Numbered from the stretch's first letter, positions 33,275 to 42,674 are shown. The stretch is DNA of 64,000 nucleotides from Acidovorax sp. Leaf160 (GCF_001424265.1 NZ_LMOV01000024.1:124001-188000); one strand, 5' to 3'. A program made the numbers and translations. The notes: generated by a model from the letters alone, not told the origin.

Positions 33275-35491
33275 TCATCGCGCCGCCCCCGCAGCGCTCC
33301 GCCGGCCCAGCTTGCGGCCGCCCACGGTCCACTGGATGGCCGCAGTCACGAGGCCCATGGCCACGATCAGCACGGTGCTGTAGGCCAGCGCCACGCCGTA
33401 GTCGCCCTGCCCCACCCGCCCGATGATGAACGTGGTGGCCAGCTCAGTCTCTGCGGTGACGAGGAAGATCACCGCCGACACGGTGGTGACCGAGCGCACG
33501 AAGCCGTAGATCAGCGACGCGGCGAGCGCAGGCTTGAGCAGCGGGAGCACCACCGTACGCAGCGTGCGCGCCGTGCCGGCCCGCAGCATGACCGAGGCCT
33601 CTTCCAGCGACGGATCGAGCTGCTTGAACGCGGCGACGCCCGCCCGCACCCCGACGGGCAGGTTGCGGAACAGGAAGCACAGCACGATGACCAGGCTGGT
33701 GCCGGTCAGCTCGAAGGGGGGCACGTTGAAGGCCAGGATGTAGCTCACCCCCAGCACCGTTCCGGGAATCGCGAAGGCCAGCAGCGCCGAGAACTCGAAC
33801 AGGTTGCGGCCGCGGAACTGCACGCGCGTCAGCAGCCAGGCGATCGCCAGACCGAGCGCGGCCGTGAGCGGGGCGGCAATCGCCGCCAGCTCGAGCGTGG
33901 TGGTCAGCGAGGGCCAGCCGATGCCGGTCAGCTGCAGCCCGCCTTCCCAGGCCATGCCGAAGGCCGAGCGGAAGTGCGCGAGCGTCGGGGTGTAGTCGCG
34001 CCCCCAGGTCTTCACGAAGCCGCCGCTGAAGGCGAAGACATACACCACGGCGGTGAACAGCAGCCACGGCACCGTCACCGCCAGCGCCACCCGGCGTACG
34101 CCGTCGGGCAGGCGCATCGGGATGCCCGCATCGCCCTTGCCTGAAAGCGTGACGTAGTTCTTGCGGCCGAGCAGCCCGCGCTGCAGCGCGAAGGCAGCGA
34201 GCGCGAACAGCGTCAGCAGCCAGGCCAGCGTCGCCGCACGGCCCTGGTCGAACTGGGCGCCCACGATGGCGAAGAACACCTCGGTCGACAGCACCGAGAA
34301 CTGCCCACCCACCACGATCGGATTGCCGAAGTCGGCGATGCTCTCGATGAAACCGACCAGGAAGGCGTTGGCGAGCCCGGGCTTGAGCAGCGGCAGCGTG
34401 ACTTTCCGGAAAGTGTCCCAGCGGGACGCGCCCAGCGTCTGCGAGGCCTCTTCCAGCGAGGGGCCGATGCCCTGCACCACGCCGCGCATGATCATGTAGG
34501 CAATCGGCGTGAAGGCGAACATCTGCGCCAGCGCCACGCCAAAGGCACCGTAGAACCAGCGCGACGGGGTGACGCCGAAAGCCCATTCCAGCCCCTGGTT
34601 GACCAGGCCCGCGCGGCCAAACAGCAGGATCAGCCCCAGTCCCACCACGAACGGCGGCGTGACTATCGGCAGCGGCGCCAGGATGCGCAGCGCGCCGCGG
34701 ATGCGCGAATCGGTCCGGTCGTCGATGAGCGCCAGCAGCGTACCGAGCACCGTGGTACCGGCCCCGATCACTACGCCCAGGAAAAGCGTGTTCCAGGCCA
34801 CGCCGCACTGCAGATCCGAATGGAGACAGCCCAGGCCCCAGATGCGCGGGGACGCCAGGCGCGCCATTGCCGCCGAGAGGCCGAAGCGCCCGTCCCCCTC
34901 GACGAATGCGCCCGACAGCGTGCGCAGCACCGGGTACACCACGAAAAGCAGCAGCAGGCCGGCCGAGACCAGCACGCACGCGCCCACGAACAGGTCGCCC
35001 CGGAAGGCACCCAGCCGCGCCAGGCCGAAGGCGGCGAGGACCACCAGCGCCAGCAGCACCACCGCCGCGCCCCAGCCGAAGCCCGGCTGCGACGCACCCG
35101 GCCCCGCCAGCAGTGCGGCAAGCCCGCCGTTCTGCGCCGCCGCATCGGCAGACACGGGCGAGCCGATGGCGAAGCCCTGCGCGAGCAGGACCAGGATGCC
35201 CAGCGCGCCGGCGCCGAACAGCAGCCGGCCCTGGGCGCGGGTCGGCCCCCGGGTGGCCGCGGCACCCGCGAGCAGCAGCGCCACCGCCGCCGCCAGCAAC
35301 CAGGGCCGGCCGTGCAGCAGCGACTGCGCCAGGCCGCTGGAGCTGTCGTGGCCACCCACGAGTTCGCCCCAGCCCTGCAGTGACAGGATGCCGTCTGGAA
35401 TCGTGTGCCACGGCAGCAGGATGAAGGCGCTCAGCCCGAGCGCCGCCCACAGCGCGATCACGCCGTTGTGATGGGTTTTCATCGGGAACAT
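33275..35491 (-). CDS. Fused two-domain ABC permease (FbpB/AfuB type)
   Basis: A 738-residue inner-membrane protein with two BPD permease halves in one chain. Each half has an EAA coupling loop: EEASQTLGASRWDTFRKVTLP (about 345, quoted in part) and EEASVMLRAGTARTLRTVVLP (about 640). An unusually long N-terminal segment with about six extra helices (residues 12-190) precedes the first half. Start options are the ATG at 35491 or a second ATG nine bases later. It lies ten bases behind the receptor gene and 67 bases before the ATPase gene. Confidence 0.92.
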   Translation of the reverse strand: MFPMKTHHNGVIALWAALGLSAFILLPWHTIPDGILSLQGWGELVGGHDSSSGLAQSLLHGRPWLLAAAVALLLAGAAATRGPTRAQGRLLFGAGALGILVLLAQGFAIGSPVSADAAAQNGGLAALLAGPGASQPGFGWGAAVVLLALVVLAAFGLARLGAFRGDLFVGACVLVSAGLLLLFVVYPVLRTLSGAFVEGDGRFGLSAAMARLASPRIWGLGCLHSDLQCGVAWNTLFLGVVIGAGTTVLGTLLALIDDRTDSRIRGALRILAPLPIVTPPFVVGLGLILLFGRAGLVNQGLEWAFGVTPSRWFYGAFGVALAQMFAFTPIAYMIMRGVVQGIGPSLEEASQTLGASRWDTFRKVTLPLLKPGLANAFLVGFIESIADFGNPIVVGGQFSVLSTEVFFAIVGAQFDQGRAATLAWLLTLFALAAFALQRGLLGRKNYVTLSGKGDAGIPMRLPDGVRRVALAVTVPWLLFTAVVYVFAFSGGFVKTWGRDYTPTLAHFRSAFGMAWEGGLQLTGIGWPSLTTTLELAAIAAPLTAALGLAIAWLLTRVQFRGRNLFEFSALLAFAIPGTVLGVSYILAFNVPPFELTGTSLVIVLCFLFRNLPVGVRAGVAAFKQLDPSLEEASVMLRAGTARTLRTVVLPLLKPALAASLIYGFVRSVTTVSAVIFLVTAETELATTFIIGRVGQGDYGVALAYSTVLIVAMGLVTAAIQWTVGGRKLGRRSAAGAAR

Positions 35492-35501
35492 GGCGCGGGC
35501 A

Positions 35502-36539
35502 TCAGCGCGGCAGGGAGTTCACGTCGCGTTCCCAGCGCTCGATCAAGCGCTTGCGTTCGGCCGTCTTGCCGTACTTGGCGTAGTCGTAGCGGATGAACTT
35601 GATCTTCGAGAAGTCCGGAATGTCCGGATCGAGCGGTGTCGCCGCGTTGGACTGCAGATGGAACTGCTTGGCCGCCACGCCGAGCTGCTGCGCGGCGGGT
35701 GTCAGCGCCCATTCGTAGAACTTCTTGGCGTTTTCGAGGTTGCGGGAGCCCTTGATGATGGACATGGACCCGACCTCGGCGCCGGTACCTTCGCAGGGCG
35801 TGTTCGTCATGATCGGAAAGCCCTGCATCCGCTCACCCGGCGCGTCCTGCAGGAAGCTGACGGAGACCGCCGCCTCGCCCCGCGCTACCGCCTTGATCGG
35901 CCCGGTGCCCGAGCGGGTGTACTGGCTCACGTTTCTGTGAAGGCCCTTCAGGTAGTCGATGGCCTTGTCCTCGCCCATCAGCTGCACCAGCGTGGCGACC
36001 ATGGTGTAGGCGGTGCCGGAGCTCGCCGGGTTCGCCACCTGCAGTTCGCCCTTGAAGGCAGGGTTCAACAGGTCGCTCCAGCACTTGGGCACCGGAAGCT
36101 TCTTCTTGGCCAGCAGCTCCGTGTTGTAGGCGAAACCCAGCGGACCGGAGTACACGCCGACCGTGCGGTAGGACGACTGCCGCGCCTGCTCCTGCGCCCA
36201 GCCGTGCAGCTGGCCCAGGCTGGGCGACTTGTACTCCTGCGTGAGGTCGAGTTCGGCGGCCTGCAGGTGCGGGTCGCCGGTGCCGCCGAACCATACGTCC
36301 GTTTTGGGATTGGCGCGCTCGGCGGTCAGCTGCGCCAGGGCTTCGCCCGACCCTCGCTTGACCATGTTGACCTTGATGCCCGAGGAACGCGCGAAGGCCG
36401 AGGCGATGGACGAGCACCATGCATCCTGCACGGAGCAGATCACGTTGAGCTGGCCGGCGCCCTGGGCGTGGGCCGCGGTGCCGGCGCCAGCCAGGGTGGC
36501 CAGCGCCATGGCACCGAAGGAAAAGCGGAGAGTGGACAT
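35502..36539 (-). CDS. Periplasmic substrate-binding protein (FbpA/AfuA type)
   Basis: A 345-residue receptor with a signal peptide (FGAMALATLAGAGTAAHAQ, cleavage near residue 26) and the class-II binding fold: NVICSVQDAWC, VNMVKRGSGEALAQL, DVWFGGTGDPHLQA and GPLGFAYN. The paired tyrosines that bind iron in true FbpA are not obvious, which argues for an organic anion such as a sugar phosphate rather than ferric iron. Its operon is headed by a TctDE-like two-component system, implying that the ligand is sensed outside the cell. Confidence 0.9.
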   Translation of the reverse strand: MSTLRFSFGAMALATLAGAGTAAHAQGAGQLNVICSVQDAWCSSIASAFARSSGIKVNMVKRGSGEALAQLTAERANPKTDVWFGGTGDPHLQAAELDLTQEYKSPSLGQLHGWAQEQARQSSYRTVGVYSGPLGFAYNTELLAKKKLPVPKCWSDLLNPAFKGELQVANPASSGTAYTMVATLVQLMGEDKAIDYLKGLHRNVSQYTRSGTGPIKAVARGEAAVSVSFLQDAPGERMQGFPIMTNTPCEGTGAEVGSMSIIKGSRNLENAKKFYEWALTPAAQQLGVAAKQFHLQSNAATPLDPDIPDFSKIKFIRYDYAKYGKTAERKRLIERWERDVNSLPR

Positions 36540-36626
36540 GGAAAAGTCTTTCTGGGAACGGAAACAGAAGGAATGGCGGGAGGGGGCGTCGGCGGGGTGC
36601 AGGGCCTGCGACTGCGCCAGTGCGGG

Positions 36627-38042
36627 TCAGGGCCCCTGGCCCCAGGCCACGACGGCGTCGACACCGACGATCCGCCCCTGGTCGATGCGGTTGTAGAGCT
36701 GGATGGCAGCGCCCATGGCCTCCGCGATCTGCCGGCAGATCGACAGGCCCAGGCCCACCCCGCCCTTGGTCGCGGTGAACGCCTGGAACAGGCGGGGAAC
36801 CACGGCGTCGTCCACGCCCGGCCCTTCGTCCCAGACCACCAGTTCCGGCCCCGCGGCGCCCGTGCGCAGCAGGACACCCAGGCGGCCGCCGTAGGGCGTG
36901 TGGTGGATGGCGTTGGCCAGCAGGTTGCGCAGCAGCTCGCCGAGCATGACGGCGTCAGCCGGTGCTTCTACGGCCGCTTCGTCGAGCGAGAAATCCAGCC
37001 GCTTGGCGGCGATCAGCGGCGACAGCTCCATCACCGCGTCCCGTGCTGCGGCCCGGACGTCGACCGGCCGGAGCCCGCCCGCGCGCTTGATCTGTTCGAG
37101 CTTGGTCAGGCTCAGCAGCTGGTTGGCGAGTCCGGTGGCGCGGTCCACCGTATGCAGCATCTGCGGCAGTACCTCGCGGACCGCCACCGTGCCGTCGATG
37201 GCCGACTGCAGCTGGGTGCGCAGCACCGCCATCGGCGTACGCAGCTGGTGCGAGGCCTCGGCCAGGAACCGCCGCTGCTGGTCCACCCAGTCGTGTTCGC
37301 TGCGGTACACGGCCCGCACCTGCAGCGAGAGCGCGCGCAGCTCGGACGGCACCTCGGCCGGCGGGCCTTCCGGCGCCGGCTGCCCCAGCGTGTCCACCGC
37401 CCGCTGCAGCCGCCGCATGGCGAGCGCGACCGCGGCCCAGGCCGCCAAGGACAGCGCAACCGCTGCCGCAAGCACGAGGGCCGACGTGCCCGCCAGGAAG
37501 GTGCCCGCAGCGGGCCAGCGCTGGATCAGCGGGAGGCCCACCTGCAGCAGCACCGGGCCAGCATCTTGTGGCGACCCGCCCTGCACCGCCCCGGCCGGTG
37601 CCGCATGCCGCCGGGCCGCGGCCCGCAACACGGTGCCGTGCAGATGGCTGGTGTAGAAATGGGTCACGTCGGGCGTGGAGAGGCTTTGCGGCCAGGGATA
37701 GGCGGCCCAGTCGCGCTCGCCGGCCTGCCATGTCCCGTCGGCCGCGCCAATCCGCACGACCAGCTGCCCGGCAGCAGCCTGCGCTGCACCGCGCGAACCG
37801 CCGGACGCCTGGACGGATGCGTTGCCGGACACGCCGTCGATCTCCTGCGCCAGCGCCGTCAGCGCGGCGTGCAAGCGGGCGTCTTGCGCCTGGCCGAGTT
37901 GCTGGTGGACGACCAGCACGCGCCACGCGGCCGCGAGCAGCACCAGGCCCCAGAGCGGCACCAGTAGCGATGCCAGCAACTGGCCCTGCAGCGAGGCCGG
38001 GTACCCCAGCCGCCGGGCCGGCGAGGCCGGGGCGATGGTCAC
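36627..38042 (-). CDS. Sensor histidine kinase (TctE-like)
   Basis: A 471-residue membrane kinase with helices at about 20-42 and 185-210 around a roughly 140-residue periplasmic part, an H-box ASHQLRTP with His265, N-box NLLANAIHHTPYG, G1 WDEGPGVD and G2 GVGLGLSIC. Its layout and H-box match TctE at 3053-4501, so the two are paralogues. The GTG start overlaps the regulator's stop by four bases, as in tctDE. An 87-base gap separates it from the receptor gene, which it presumably controls. Confidence 0.92.
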   Translation of the reverse strand: MTIAPASPARRLGYPASLQGQLLASLLVPLWGLVLLAAAWRVLVVHQQLGQAQDARLHAALTALAQEIDGVSGNASVQASGGSRGAAQAAAGQLVVRIGAADGTWQAGERDWAAYPWPQSLSTPDVTHFYTSHLHGTVLRAAARRHAAPAGAVQGGSPQDAGPVLLQVGLPLIQRWPAAGTFLAGTSALVLAAAVALSLAAWAAVALAMRRLQRAVDTLGQPAPEGPPAEVPSELRALSLQVRAVYRSEHDWVDQQRRFLAEASHQLRTPMAVLRTQLQSAIDGTVAVREVLPQMLHTVDRATGLANQLLSLTKLEQIKRAGGLRPVDVRAAARDAVMELSPLIAAKRLDFSLDEAAVEAPADAVMLGELLRNLLANAIHHTPYGGRLGVLLRTGAAGPELVVWDEGPGVDDAVVPRLFQAFTATKGGVGLGLSICRQIAEAMGAAIQLYNRIDQGRIVGVDAVVAWGQGP

Positions 38043-38728
38043 CGGGCGCTCCGCTGCGCCGCCTGGCTGGCGTCGTCGCAGAGCAGGTAGCCGACGCCGC
38101 GCAGCGTCAGGATCTCGGCGTTGGTGCCGGCGATCTTCTTGCGCAGGCGATGCACCAGCACCTCGATCGCGTCGGCCTGCACCGCGTCCTCGCTGCCGAA
38201 TACCGCGGTGCGCAGCGCCTCGCGCGGTACCACTCGGTCGATCCGCTGCATGAGCGTGCGCAGCAGTTCGCCCTCGCGCGGCGACAGATCCAGCGGCACG
38301 TCGGAATGGTAGAAAACCCCCGCGTCCGCTTCGTGGCGCAGCAGGCCGCAGCGCAGCTGGCCGTTGCGCCCGATGCGCCGCGTGAGGGCATGCAGCCGCG
38401 CCGCCAGTTCCTCCAGGTCGAAGGGCTTGACCAAGTAGTCGTCCGCACCGCCGTTGAGCCCGGCGATACGCTCGCCCAGCCCGCCCCGTGCCGTGAGCAC
38501 CAGCACCGGCGTGGTGTCGCCGCCCGAGCGCAGGCGTTCGAGCAGCTCCAGGCCGTCGAGATGCGGCAGCGTGAGGTCGAGCACGACCACGTCGAACGAC
38601 CGCTTGCGCGCGATGGCCAGCGCCTCCAGCCCGTCGGAACACACGAGCACGTCGAAGCCGCGCATGCCGAGGCTGCGGCTCAAAACGCCTGAGAGATCAA
38701 AGTCGTCCTCGACAAGCAGCAGTTTCAT
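38039..38728 (-). CDS. OmpR-family response regulator (TctD-like)
   Basis: A 229-residue regulator: receiver with Asp51 (LDLTLPHLDG) and Lys near 101 (LVKPF), winged-helix domain at about 125-225 with EVLVHRLRKKI. It is the first gene of a five-gene operon (regulator, kinase, receptor, permease, ATPase), so it probably autoregulates the whole transport system. Overall order and overlaps mirror tctD. Confidence 0.93.
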   Translation of the reverse strand: MKLLLVEDDFDLSGVLSRSLGMRGFDVLVCSDGLEALAIARKRSFDVVVLDLTLPHLDGLELLERLRSGGDTTPVLVLTARGGLGERIAGLNGGADDYLVKPFDLEELAARLHALTRRIGRNGQLRCGLLRHEADAGVFYHSDVPLDLSPREGELLRTLMQRIDRVVPREALRTAVFGSEDAVQADAIEVLVHRLRKKIAGTNAEILTLRGVGYLLCDDASQAAQRSAR

Positions 38729-38850
38729 GGTGCCGATGGTGCGGTGCCCAGGCGGCGGCCACTACCGGATTAACACCACGGTCGGGTGACAGGCAATCGA
38801 AAGGTGAAGGGCCACGGAGCGTCCGGAGCCCGAGGTCAGGGTGTTTTTTA

Positions 38851-38958
38851 ACCGATGGCGTCTGAATGGCGCAGTTGCCAGGCTGTCGGGGAGCCATAGG
38901 CCGCGATGCTCAGGCTGGCGTGGTGGTGGTGGAACCCTATCCAAGCCTCGGCCTTCGT
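38851..38958 (-). pseudogene. Remnant of an IS701/IS4-type transposase C-terminus
   Basis: On the minus strand, W-x-GFHHHH-ASL-x-IAAYG (38893-38943) matches the C-terminal signature of IS701-like DDE transposases (W-x-GFHHH-x-x-L-x-IAAYG). The frame is open for only a short distance and no catalytic domain, terminal repeat or start is visible. It lies in the 347-base spacer between the response regulator and the ketopantoate-reductase-like gene, which holds no other gene I can support. Confidence 0.55.
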
Positions 38959-39075
38959 GGTTCCCCCCGACCCCTGGTCTTGCAGCCACCGCTTGCAGGC
39001 CTTGCGCAATTTCTGGCACCCGGCAGGACCGTGGTCGGCGTACGATCGACCGGCCCCAAGGAGACCGCTTCCACC

Positions 39076-40023
39076 ATGACCGCCTCGCCTGCAACACCCT
39101 CTTCGTCCACCGCCCCGCTGCTGCGCGTCGCCGTCATGGGCGCCGGGGCCGTGGGTTGCTACTTCGGCGCCCTGCTGGCCCGCGCCGGCCATGCGGTCAC
39201 CCTGATCGGGCGCCAGGCGCATGTCGAGCAAGTCAATGCCCGCGGCCTTCGCCTGCAGACTGCGACGCTGGACGAACAGGTGCCGATGGCCGCCACCACC
39301 GACGTCAGCGCGGTGAACGGGGCGGACGTGGTGCTGTTCTGTGTGAAATCCACCGACACCGAAGAGGCGGCGCATCACATCCGGCCGCATCTCAGCCCGG
39401 GCGCGCTGGTGCTGACGCTGCAAAACGGCGTGGACAACGACGAGCGCGTGCAGGCGGTGCTGGGCAATGCCCACTCCGTGGCCGCTGCCGTGGTGTACGT
39501 GGCCACGGAAATGGCCGGACCGGGCCACGTGCGCCACCACGGCCGGGGCGAGCTCGTGATCGCACCGTCGCCGCGCAGCGCCGCCGTGGCGCAGCAGTTC
39601 AACGCCGCCGGCATCGCCACCGACGTGTCGGACAACGTGCGCGGCGCGCTGTGGGCCAAGCTGGTCATCAACTGCGCCTACAACGCGCTGTCCGCGGTGT
39701 CGCAGATGCCCTATGGCCGGCTGGCCCGGGCTCCCGGGGTGGCGGACGTGATCGCGGACGTGGTGGCCGAATGCCTGGCCGTCGCGGAGGCGGACGGCGT
39801 CCGGCTGCCGGGCGACGTGCATTCCGCCGTGCGCGGCATCGCCGCCACCATGCCGGGGCAGCTGTCTTCCACCGCGCAGGACCTGGCACGCGGCAAGCCC
39901 AGCGAGATCGACCACCTCAACGGCTACGTGGTGCAGCGCGGCCAGGCGAGCGGCGTGCCCACCCCGATGAACCGGGCTTTGTGGGTGATGGTGAAGCTGG
40001 TGGAGGCTGGCAGGCCCGCTTAG
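39076..40023 (+). CDS. 2-dehydropantoate 2-reductase family protein (PanE-like)
   Basis: A 315-residue NADPH-dependent reductase. The N-terminal Rossmann motif is VMGAGAVGCYFGALLARAGH (about 20-39), followed by VLFCVKSTDTEEAA and LTLQNGVDN. The C-terminal helical domain has the catalytic-region LWAKLVINCAYNALSA with the Lys at about 197. The family includes ketopantoate reductase for pantothenate synthesis and many relatives acting on other 2-oxoacids, so the exact substrate is open. AAGGAG lies 13 bases before the ATG. The stop codon is inside a short tandem duplication. Confidence 0.88.
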   Translation: MTASPATPSSSTAPLLRVAVMGAGAVGCYFGALLARAGHAVTLIGRQAHVEQVNARGLRLQTATLDEQVPMAATTDVSAVNGADVVLFCVKSTDTEEAAHHIRPHLSPGALVLTLQNGVDNDERVQAVLGNAHSVAAAVVYVATEMAGPGHVRHHGRGELVIAPSPRSAAVAQQFNAAGIATDVSDNVRGALWAKLVINCAYNALSAVSQMPYGRLARAPGVADVIADVVAECLAVAEADGVRLPGDVHSAVRGIAATMPGQLSSTAQDLARGKPSEIDHLNGYVVQRGQASGVPTPMNRALWVMVKLVEAGRPA

Positions 40024-40068
40024 GCCCGCTTAGGCCACGTCGGCCGCATAGGCCGCATAGGCCGCATA
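40012..40068. repeat. Short tandem duplications spanning a stop codon
   Basis: Two copies of AGGCCCGCTT (40012-40031), a degenerate third, then three perfect copies of GGCCGCATA (40042-40068). The TAG stop of the PanE-like gene lies at the junction of the first two units. Confidence 0.85.
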
Positions 40069-40192
40069 GACCAGGCCCAACGAGGCGGAGCCGCATCCAT
40101 TCCCACCATTGCCTGCTTCCGCCCACATCGGCCGGGCCCGGGCAGTGCTATACATCGGCCCTGGCAACCCACATCGAGAGAGAGAGCACTTC

Positions 40193-41095
40193 ATGTCGAT
40201 CACAACCCTTCTGAAATCCACCGTGGCTGCGCTGGCGATCGCCGGCAGCGGCTCGCTGCTCGCCCAGGGCACGCCCATCGATGCGGCGGCTTTCGACGCC
40301 CTGGTGGCTGCTGGCCCCGTGGCCAGCCCCGACGTCATCGCGGCAAGCCCCTGGGCCAGCAAGATCAAGCAGGCCGGCGCGCTGCGCCTGGGCGGCACGC
40401 AGACGTCGAACCTGTTTTCTCTGCTGAACGAGAAGGACGGCAGGATGCGCGGCTTCGACGCCGGGCTGGCCCAGCTGGTCACGCGCTACATCCTGGGAGA
40501 CGCCTCCAAGATCCAGTTCACGCAGGTGAATTCCTCCACGCGCGAGCAGGTGCTCATCAACGGCCAGGTGGACATGGTGATGGCGACCTATTCCATCACG
40601 CCCGCCCGTGCCGAGAAGATTTCCTTCGCAGGGCCCTACTACACCTCGCAGGCCGGTGTGCTGGTCAAGTCGAACAACAAGGCCATCCAGTCGTACAACG
40701 ATCTGGCCGGCAAGAAGGTCGCCACCCAGGCTGGCTCCACGGGCCCGGCGATTCTGGCGCAGTTCGCGCCCAAGAGCACCGTGCAGGAATTCCAGACCCA
40801 TCAGGAAGCGCTCGATTCCCTGCGCCAGGGCCGCGTCGATGCCTACGTGACCGACCACACCCTGCTGCTCAACGCCCTGAGCCTGGGCACCGGCGACGCG
40901 AAGCTGGCAGGCGCCCCCTTCGGCGCGCAGGACCCCTACGGCATCGGCCTGCCCAAGGGCTCCGACGGCGTGGCCTTCGTCAACGCCTTCCTGAAGAAGA
41001 TCGAAGCCGACGGCACCTGGGCCAAGCTCTGGACCATCTCCATCGGCCAGCGCACCGGCAGCACGGCCGTGCCAACGCCGCCCGCCTTGCCGTAA
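40193..41095 (+). CDS. Periplasmic glutamate/amino-acid-binding protein
   Basis: A 300-residue receptor with signal peptide (LLKSTVAALAIAGSGSLLAQG) and a type-2 binding fold: GGTQTSNLFSLLNEKDGRMRGFDAGLAQLV region, VNSSTREQVLINGQVDMVMATYSITPARAEKISFAGPYY region (each quoted in part) and a GSTGPAILAQF hinge. The motif TREQVL...GQVDMV resembles GluB-type glutamate receptors. GAGAGAGAG precedes the ATG. It is the first of three genes with two permeases; no ATPase gene is present. Confidence 0.9.
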   Translation: MSITTLLKSTVAALAIAGSGSLLAQGTPIDAAAFDALVAAGPVASPDVIAASPWASKIKQAGALRLGGTQTSNLFSLLNEKDGRMRGFDAGLAQLVTRYILGDASKIQFTQVNSSTREQVLINGQVDMVMATYSITPARAEKISFAGPYYTSQAGVLVKSNNKAIQSYNDLAGKKVATQAGSTGPAILAQFAPKSTVQEFQTHQEALDSLRQGRVDAYVTDHTLLLNALSLGTGDAKLAGAPFGAQDPYGIGLPKGSDGVAFVNAFLKKIEADGTWAKLWTISIGQRTGSTAVPTPPALP

Positions 41096-41108
41096 CCCCC
41101 CGCGCACG

Positions 41109-41771
41109 ATGGGCGACGTCGCCAAGCTCTTGGCCGACCAAGGGCCTGCCTTCTGGCAGGCCCTTTTGCTGACCTGGAAGCTCACCGCCCTGGCGTTCGT
41201 GCCGGGCTTCGCGCTGGGCGTGGCGGTGGCTGCGCTGCGCCTGTTCCCGCTTGCGCCGCTGCGCGCATGCCTCGCGTTCTACGTGGAGATCTTCCGCAAC
41301 ATCCCCAGCGTGGCGCTGCTGATCTTCATCGTGTTCGCGCTGCCCGACCTGGAGGTGGTGATCGACTACGAGCACAGCGTGGTGCTGACCCTGGCGCTGG
41401 TCTGCTCCGCGTTCACGGCGGACTACCTGCGCACCGGCATCAACACCATTCCCGCGGGGCAGGTCGAGGCCGCGCTGAGCCTGGGGATGCGGCCCGCGCG
41501 GGTGATCTCCTCGATCGTGCTGCCGCAGGCGCTGCGCTCGGTCGTGCAGCCCATCACCTCGCTGCTCATCGCGCTGATGCTGTCCACGTCGCTGGCATCG
41601 CAGGTGCCGATGCCTGGCCGGGAGCTGACCGCGCTCGTCTCCAAGATGGGCAACGACGCCGCCATCGGCATGGCCGCCTTCATGGTGGCTGCCGCGATGT
41701 ACGTGGCGACCGGCCTGCTGATCGCCTGGGCGGGTGCCACGCTGGACAGGAAAGTGCGGATATTGCGATGA
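41109..41771 (+). CDS. Amino-acid ABC permease subunit 1 (GluC-like)
   Basis: A 220-residue permease with about five helices. EIFRNIPSVALLIFIVFALP near residue 58 (quoted in part) is the HisM/GluC-type N-terminal signature, and the EAA loop is AEA-type INTIPAGQVEAALSLGMRPA (about 110). It lies 13 bases behind the receptor gene and overlaps the next permease gene by ATGA. It probably forms a heterodimer with that gene's product. Confidence 0.92.
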   Translation: MGDVAKLLADQGPAFWQALLLTWKLTALAFVPGFALGVAVAALRLFPLAPLRACLAFYVEIFRNIPSVALLIFIVFALPDLEVVIDYEHSVVLTLALVCSAFTADYLRTGINTIPAGQVEAALSLGMRPARVISSIVLPQALRSVVQPITSLLIALMLSTSLASQVPMPGRELTALVSKMGNDAAIGMAAFMVAAAMYVATGLLIAWAGATLDRKVRILR

Positions 41772-42568
41772 GCCGGACCCTGGAAGACACCCTGTTCGGC
41801 GCGCCCAGCCCGCGCACGCGGGCGCTCACGCGCGCCGGCAGCTTCGTCGCGGCGGGCGCGCTGCTGCTGCTGGCCGCCGGCATCGCGTACCGGTTCCATT
41901 CCGCCGGCCAGCTGGAGCCGCGCTACTGGCAGTTCTTCGCCTGGCCGACGACATGGGCCTTCCTGGCCAAGGGGCTGCTCGGCACGCTGGCGTCCGCCGC
42001 GATGAGCGCCGTCATCGCGCTGAGCCTGGGCCTCGTGCTGATGCTGGGTCGGCTCTCCCGGCTGCGGCTGGTGCGCTGGCCCAGCATCGCGGCCATCGAG
42101 TTCCTGCGGGGCACGCCCACCCTGCTGCTGATCTACCTGTGCTTCCTGGTGCTGCCTTCCATCGGCGTCAAGCTCAGCACCTACTGGATGCTGACCCTGC
42201 CCATCGGCTTCAGCACCGCTGCGGTGGTGGCCGAGGTCTACCGTGCGGGCGTGCTGGCCGTGCCCCGCGGGCAGACCGATGCCGCGCGCAGCCTCGGGAT
42301 GACGGGCACGCAGGTGTTCTTCACCATCGTCTTTCCGCAGGCCCTGCGCTATATCGTCCCGGCCCTGGTCGCGCAGCTGGTGATCGTGGTCAAGGACACC
42401 ACCTTCGGCTACGTCGTGACCTATGGCGAGCTGATGCAGAACGCCAAGGTGCTGATCGCCAACTACCACTCGCTGGTGCCGGTGTACCTGGTCGTGGCGG
42501 CGCTGTATTGCCTGGTGAACTACGGGATATCGCGGGCGAGCCGCCGCCTGGGGCGGCCGATGCACTGA
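41768..42568 (+). CDS. Amino-acid ABC permease subunit 2 (GluD-like)
   Basis: A 266-residue permease with a helix at about 25-45, then the conserved IEFLRGTPTLLLIYLCFLVLP (about 115) and an EAA loop VLAVPRGQTDAARSLGMTG (about 165), then VKDTTFGYVVTYGEL. The start ATG overlaps the stop of subunit 1. The receptor-permease-permease set completes a Glu-type importer except for the ATPase, which must come from another locus. About 100 bases to the convergent tartrate-dehydratase gene hold nothing recognisable. Confidence 0.92.
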   Translation: MSRTLEDTLFGAPSPRTRALTRAGSFVAAGALLLLAAGIAYRFHSAGQLEPRYWQFFAWPTTWAFLAKGLLGTLASAAMSAVIALSLGLVLMLGRLSRLRLVRWPSIAAIEFLRGTPTLLLIYLCFLVLPSIGVKLSTYWMLTLPIGFSTAAVVAEVYRAGVLAVPRGQTDAARSLGMTGTQVFFTIVFPQALRYIVPALVAQLVIVVKDTTFGYVVTYGELMQNAKVLIANYHSLVPVYLVVAALYCLVNYGISRASRRLGRPMH

Positions 42569-42674
42569 GCGGCCGCTGCGGCGGGCTGGCGTGGCATCGC
42601 CCAGTAAAGCCGCACCGGCAGGTCCTTGAAGTGTCGCGCTGTGACCCACGGCGAGGTGCAGGCCCCGAAAAGCC

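Noticed and set aside
35502-36539. Receptor as a definite ferric-iron-binding FbpA
   Set aside because: The iron-binding tyrosine pair is not evident and the operon is under a TctDE-like system; the ligand is left open.
38866-39075. A 70-residue N-terminal extension of the PanE-like protein
   Set aside because: The Rossmann motif already starts near residue 20 of the shorter form, AAGGAG precedes the ATG at 39076, and the extension lies over the transposase relic.
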